Source: Elusimicrobiota bacterium (GTDB taxonomy: Bacteria > Elusimicrobiota > UBA8919). Taken from it: 6,670 nt of DNA. The notes beneath the pieces are model-generated. The model did no database searches, had not been told where the DNA came from, and was given only the letters and a program-made list of their open reading frames with translations. Shown in pieces: positions 5,898 through 6,670 of this stretch. A program made the position numbers and the translations under genes. Position 1 is the stretch's first letter. Every line of letters starts with the position of its first letter. The stretch spans positions 11,447 through 18,116 of the forward strand of contig DMMW01000068.1 of the NCBI GenBank assembly GCA_003452965.1. Direction: 5' to 3'.

Positions 5898-5927
5898 GGG
5901 AACATTTTTTTTTCTAATACGTCTAAC
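5898..5927 (+). promoter_or_regulatory. ECF-sigma-type promoter (P2) facing non-coding DNA
   Basis: GGGAAC (5898-5903) and CGTCTAAC (5920-5927) are separated by 16 bases, as in P1 at 1919-1948. The two sites share GGGAACATTT and CGTCTAACT exactly. Both also have AACGAGA downstream, at 1951 and 5935. The rest of the spacer differs, so the shared bases look selected and not simply copied. No convincing gene follows within the window: the transcript would start near 5930-5936 and run into the structured, repeat-rich region. Confidence 0.7.
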
Positions 5928-5931
5928 TAAG

Positions 5932-6012
5932 CGAAACGAGACAATTAAAAATAAAAATAAAAAGATTTAATATTACCTTAATACTTTTAATTTTAACTTG
6001 CAGTTAAAACTG
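5932..6012 (+). ncRNA. possible ECF-sigma-dependent small RNA
   Basis: The segment directly downstream of P2 lacks a credible reading frame. It begins GCGAAACGAGACAATT and contains an A-rich single-stranded stretch. It ends in a hairpin: TTTTAACT (5991-5998) pairs perfectly with AGTTAAAA (6002-6009) around a TGC loop. The overlapping CAGTT/AACTG pair (6001-6012) is an alternative. A T-rich tail is weak (TGTTCTTTC), so the 3' end is uncertain and the transcript may continue into the structured segment at 6064. The idea rests on the promoter and on the known habit of ECF sigmas such as RpoE of driving small RNAs. Confidence 0.3.
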
Positions 6013-6063
6013 TTCTTTCAAATACAACACATTTATAATAGAGCAAATATTAATTATAAAAGA

Positions 6064-6202
6064 CCCCGTAAAGTAATGTTGATTATGATATATTTTAAAT
6101 ATTGTATATCTAATTACCAATATATACTACATTACAAACGGGATAAACCCGAAAAGGCTGCTCCCGAGAAATCGGGATGAGTACGCAAAACCGTGGAACT
6201 AA
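6064..6202 (+). ncRNA. candidate structured RNA, partly like the c-di-GMP-I (GEMM) riboswitch core
   Basis: CCCGT (6065-6069) and GTAATGT (6073-6079) pair with ACATTAC (6129-6135) and ACGGG (6138-6142), enclosing an inner hairpin ATTA/TAAT plus GATATA/TATATC (6082-6114). After it, GGATAAACC (6141-6149) recalls the GG-C-AAACC element of GEMM. TCCCGA/TCGGGA (6162-6177) carries a GAAA tetraloop, and ACGCAAAACC then GTGGAACTAA (6183-6202) match the conserved GACGCAAAGCC..GG.CTAA stretch. The order of elements is as in GEMM-I. Against it: about 12 extra bases precede the GAAA hairpin, and the expected 3' helix is not clear because octamer repeats begin at 6210. CGGG (6139-6142) can instead pair with CCCG (6148-6151), so two folds compete. 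A reading frame crosses this segment, but its end is simply the translated hairpins. No downstream target gene is seen. Confidence 0.38.
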
Positions 6203-6209
6203 AAAGACA

Positions 6210-6300
6210 GTGTGATAGTTATATAGTGGGATAGTGCGGTAGTTGAAAAAGCAAGTATTTTATATTCCATCGCACAATATCACAATCGCACAAATAACTA
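6210..6300. repeat. inverted octamer-array element, copy A
   Basis: The left array is GTGTGATA, GTTATATA, GTGGGATA, GTGCGGTA (6210-6241) in perfect 8-base phase. After a 27-base spacer the right array is ATCGCACA, ATATCACA, ATCGCACA, AATAACTA (6269-6300), i.e. the same type of unit on the other strand. The two arrays can pair imperfectly into a long hairpin. A second copy follows at 6337-6415. Confidence 0.75.
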
Positions 6301-6336
6301 TCTTATAGTTTGCAGGTTATCGAAAACAACAAAACA

Positions 6337-6415
6337 GCGCGATAGTGGGATGGTGTGATAGGTCAATAGAGCAATGAATTTCCATCGCACAATAACACAA
6401 TCGCACAAATAACTA
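6337..6415. repeat. inverted octamer-array element, copy B
   Basis: The left array is GCGCGATA, GTGGGATG, GTGTGATA, GGTCAATA (6337-6368). The right array is ATCGCACA, ATAACACA, ATCGCACA, AATAACTA (6384-6415). The right half and its flank repeat copy A almost exactly: 6265-6324 against 6380-6440 differ by three substitutions and one inserted C. The left arrays have diverged much more. The spacing between copies is 115 bases. Confidence 0.75.
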
Positions 6416-6447
6416 TCTTATAGTTTGCCAGGTTGCCGAAGGTGTGT

Positions 6448-6484
6448 CATTGCGATCCCGAACAAAGTGAGGGAGAAGCAATCT
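6448..6484 (+). repeat. CATTGCGA / AGCAATC dispersed hairpin repeat
   Basis: CATTGCGATCCC opens and GGGAGAAGCAATC closes this element. ATTGC (6449-6453) pairs with GCAAT (6478-6482), and TCCC (6456-6459) with GGGA (6471-6474). It matches the widespread CATTGCGAG...GAAGCAATCT intergenic repeat type seen in many environmental bacterial genomes. No T run follows. Confidence 0.6.
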
Positions 6485-6517
6485 TGTACACTTAAGGTGA
6501 CTTGGTTTTTTATTTTC

Positions 6518-6541
6518 TTGGAGTTCCCTACCGGGGACCAA
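6518..6541. other. hairpin of unknown role
   Basis: GTTCCC (6523-6528) pairs with GGGGAC (6533-6538) through one G-T pair and a TACC loop. TTG (6518-6520) and CAA (6539-6541) extend the stem across a two-base bulge. It has no T tract on its 3' side on either strand. Its role is unknown. Confidence 0.4.
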
Positions 6542-6561
6542 ATAAACAACCCCGAAGCAAA

Positions 6562-6670
6562 TTAAAAAGTTTTGATGTGAATCTGAAAAACTTTTTGATG
6601 ACTATGCAAGGGGTCAAACCACGGAGTTAGTCCACCTTTTGGGGCGGATAGTTGCCGACCTTGCTTGCCC
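6562..6670 (+). pseudogene. possible gene fragment running off the right edge
   Basis: From 6579 the frame is open to the window edge and reads ESEKLFDDYARGQT, then TELVHLLGRIVADLAC, a plausible amphipathic helix. No start codon lies in frame between the stop at 6573-6575 and these codons. An ATG at 6575 would reach this frame if the single base T6578 were absent, so it could be a broken 5' end. The AAAAAGTTTT/AAAACTTTTT inverted repeat (6564-6573 and 6587-6596) surrounds this point. The minus strand is also open from 6669 to a TAA at 6562-6564, so the reading is ambiguous. I recognise no family. Confidence 0.22.

Noticed and set aside
5998..6180. 60-codon open frame starting at TTG, with an internal ATG at 6076
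   Set aside because: No ribosome-binding site, biased composition, and its C-terminal end is just the translation of the GAAA-capped hairpin and neighbouring stems. A structured RNA explains the DNA better.
6210..6440. CRISPR-like array
   Set aside because: The repeat units are 8 bases long and contiguous with no unique spacers, the two arms have opposite orientation, and no cas gene is present.

Overview
The window is AT-rich bacterial DNA. It carries five recognisable genes, all on the plus strand: etfA with a ferredoxin domain, an ECF sigma factor, a zinc-finger anti-sigma factor, a secreted double-LamG protein, and a PorV/PorQ-type outer-membrane protein. About 900 bases without a convincing gene follow. 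The EtfA is the type found in anaerobic electron-bifurcating or confurcating flavoproteins. The LamG protein ends in a FlgD/T9SS-like C-terminal domain and sits beside a PorV-like barrel. This points to an anaerobic Gram-negative bacterium with an outer membrane. The mix recalls the FCB group or Elusimicrobiota/Firestonebacteria-type candidate phyla, but that placement is an impression, not a result.

Layout. Bases 1-144 hold short inverted repeats, a terminator-like hairpin and a possible sigma-70 promoter. Bases 145-1359 are etfA. The sigma gene (1359-1934) starts at a GTG that shares one base with the etfA stop codon. The anti-sigma gene is 1968-2654. A heptamer tandem array (2662-2717) and a palindrome (2717-2740) come before the LamG gene (2754-4700). 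A second heptamer element (4709-4774) separates it from the PorV-like gene. That reading frame is clearly open upstream of its first ordinary start codon (GTG 4939) and encodes a signal peptide there. A strong A/T-stem terminator lies at 5859-5896.

The most informative regulatory signal is a pair of nearly identical ECF-type promoters. Both read GGGAACATTT, then CGTCTAACT, with exactly 16 bases between GGGAAC and CGTC. One (1919-1948) straddles the end of the sigma gene and faces the anti-sigma and LamG genes. The other (5898-5927) lies just after the PorV terminator and faces the non-coding region. I infer that the local sigma factor uses both. Under that model it would drive its own inhibitor, a surface protein, and an unannotated transcript that may be a small RNA.

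The right-hand non-coding region (5928-6670) holds a possible small RNA and a structured segment at 6064-6202. The structured segment partly resembles the c-di-GMP-I (GEMM) riboswitch core. Next come two tandem copies of an element built from octamer arrays in opposite orientation, then a CATTGCGA/AGCAATC-type dispersed hairpin repeat. A possible gene fragment runs off the right edge. The two window edges share a 17-base motif in opposite orientations with one mismatch.
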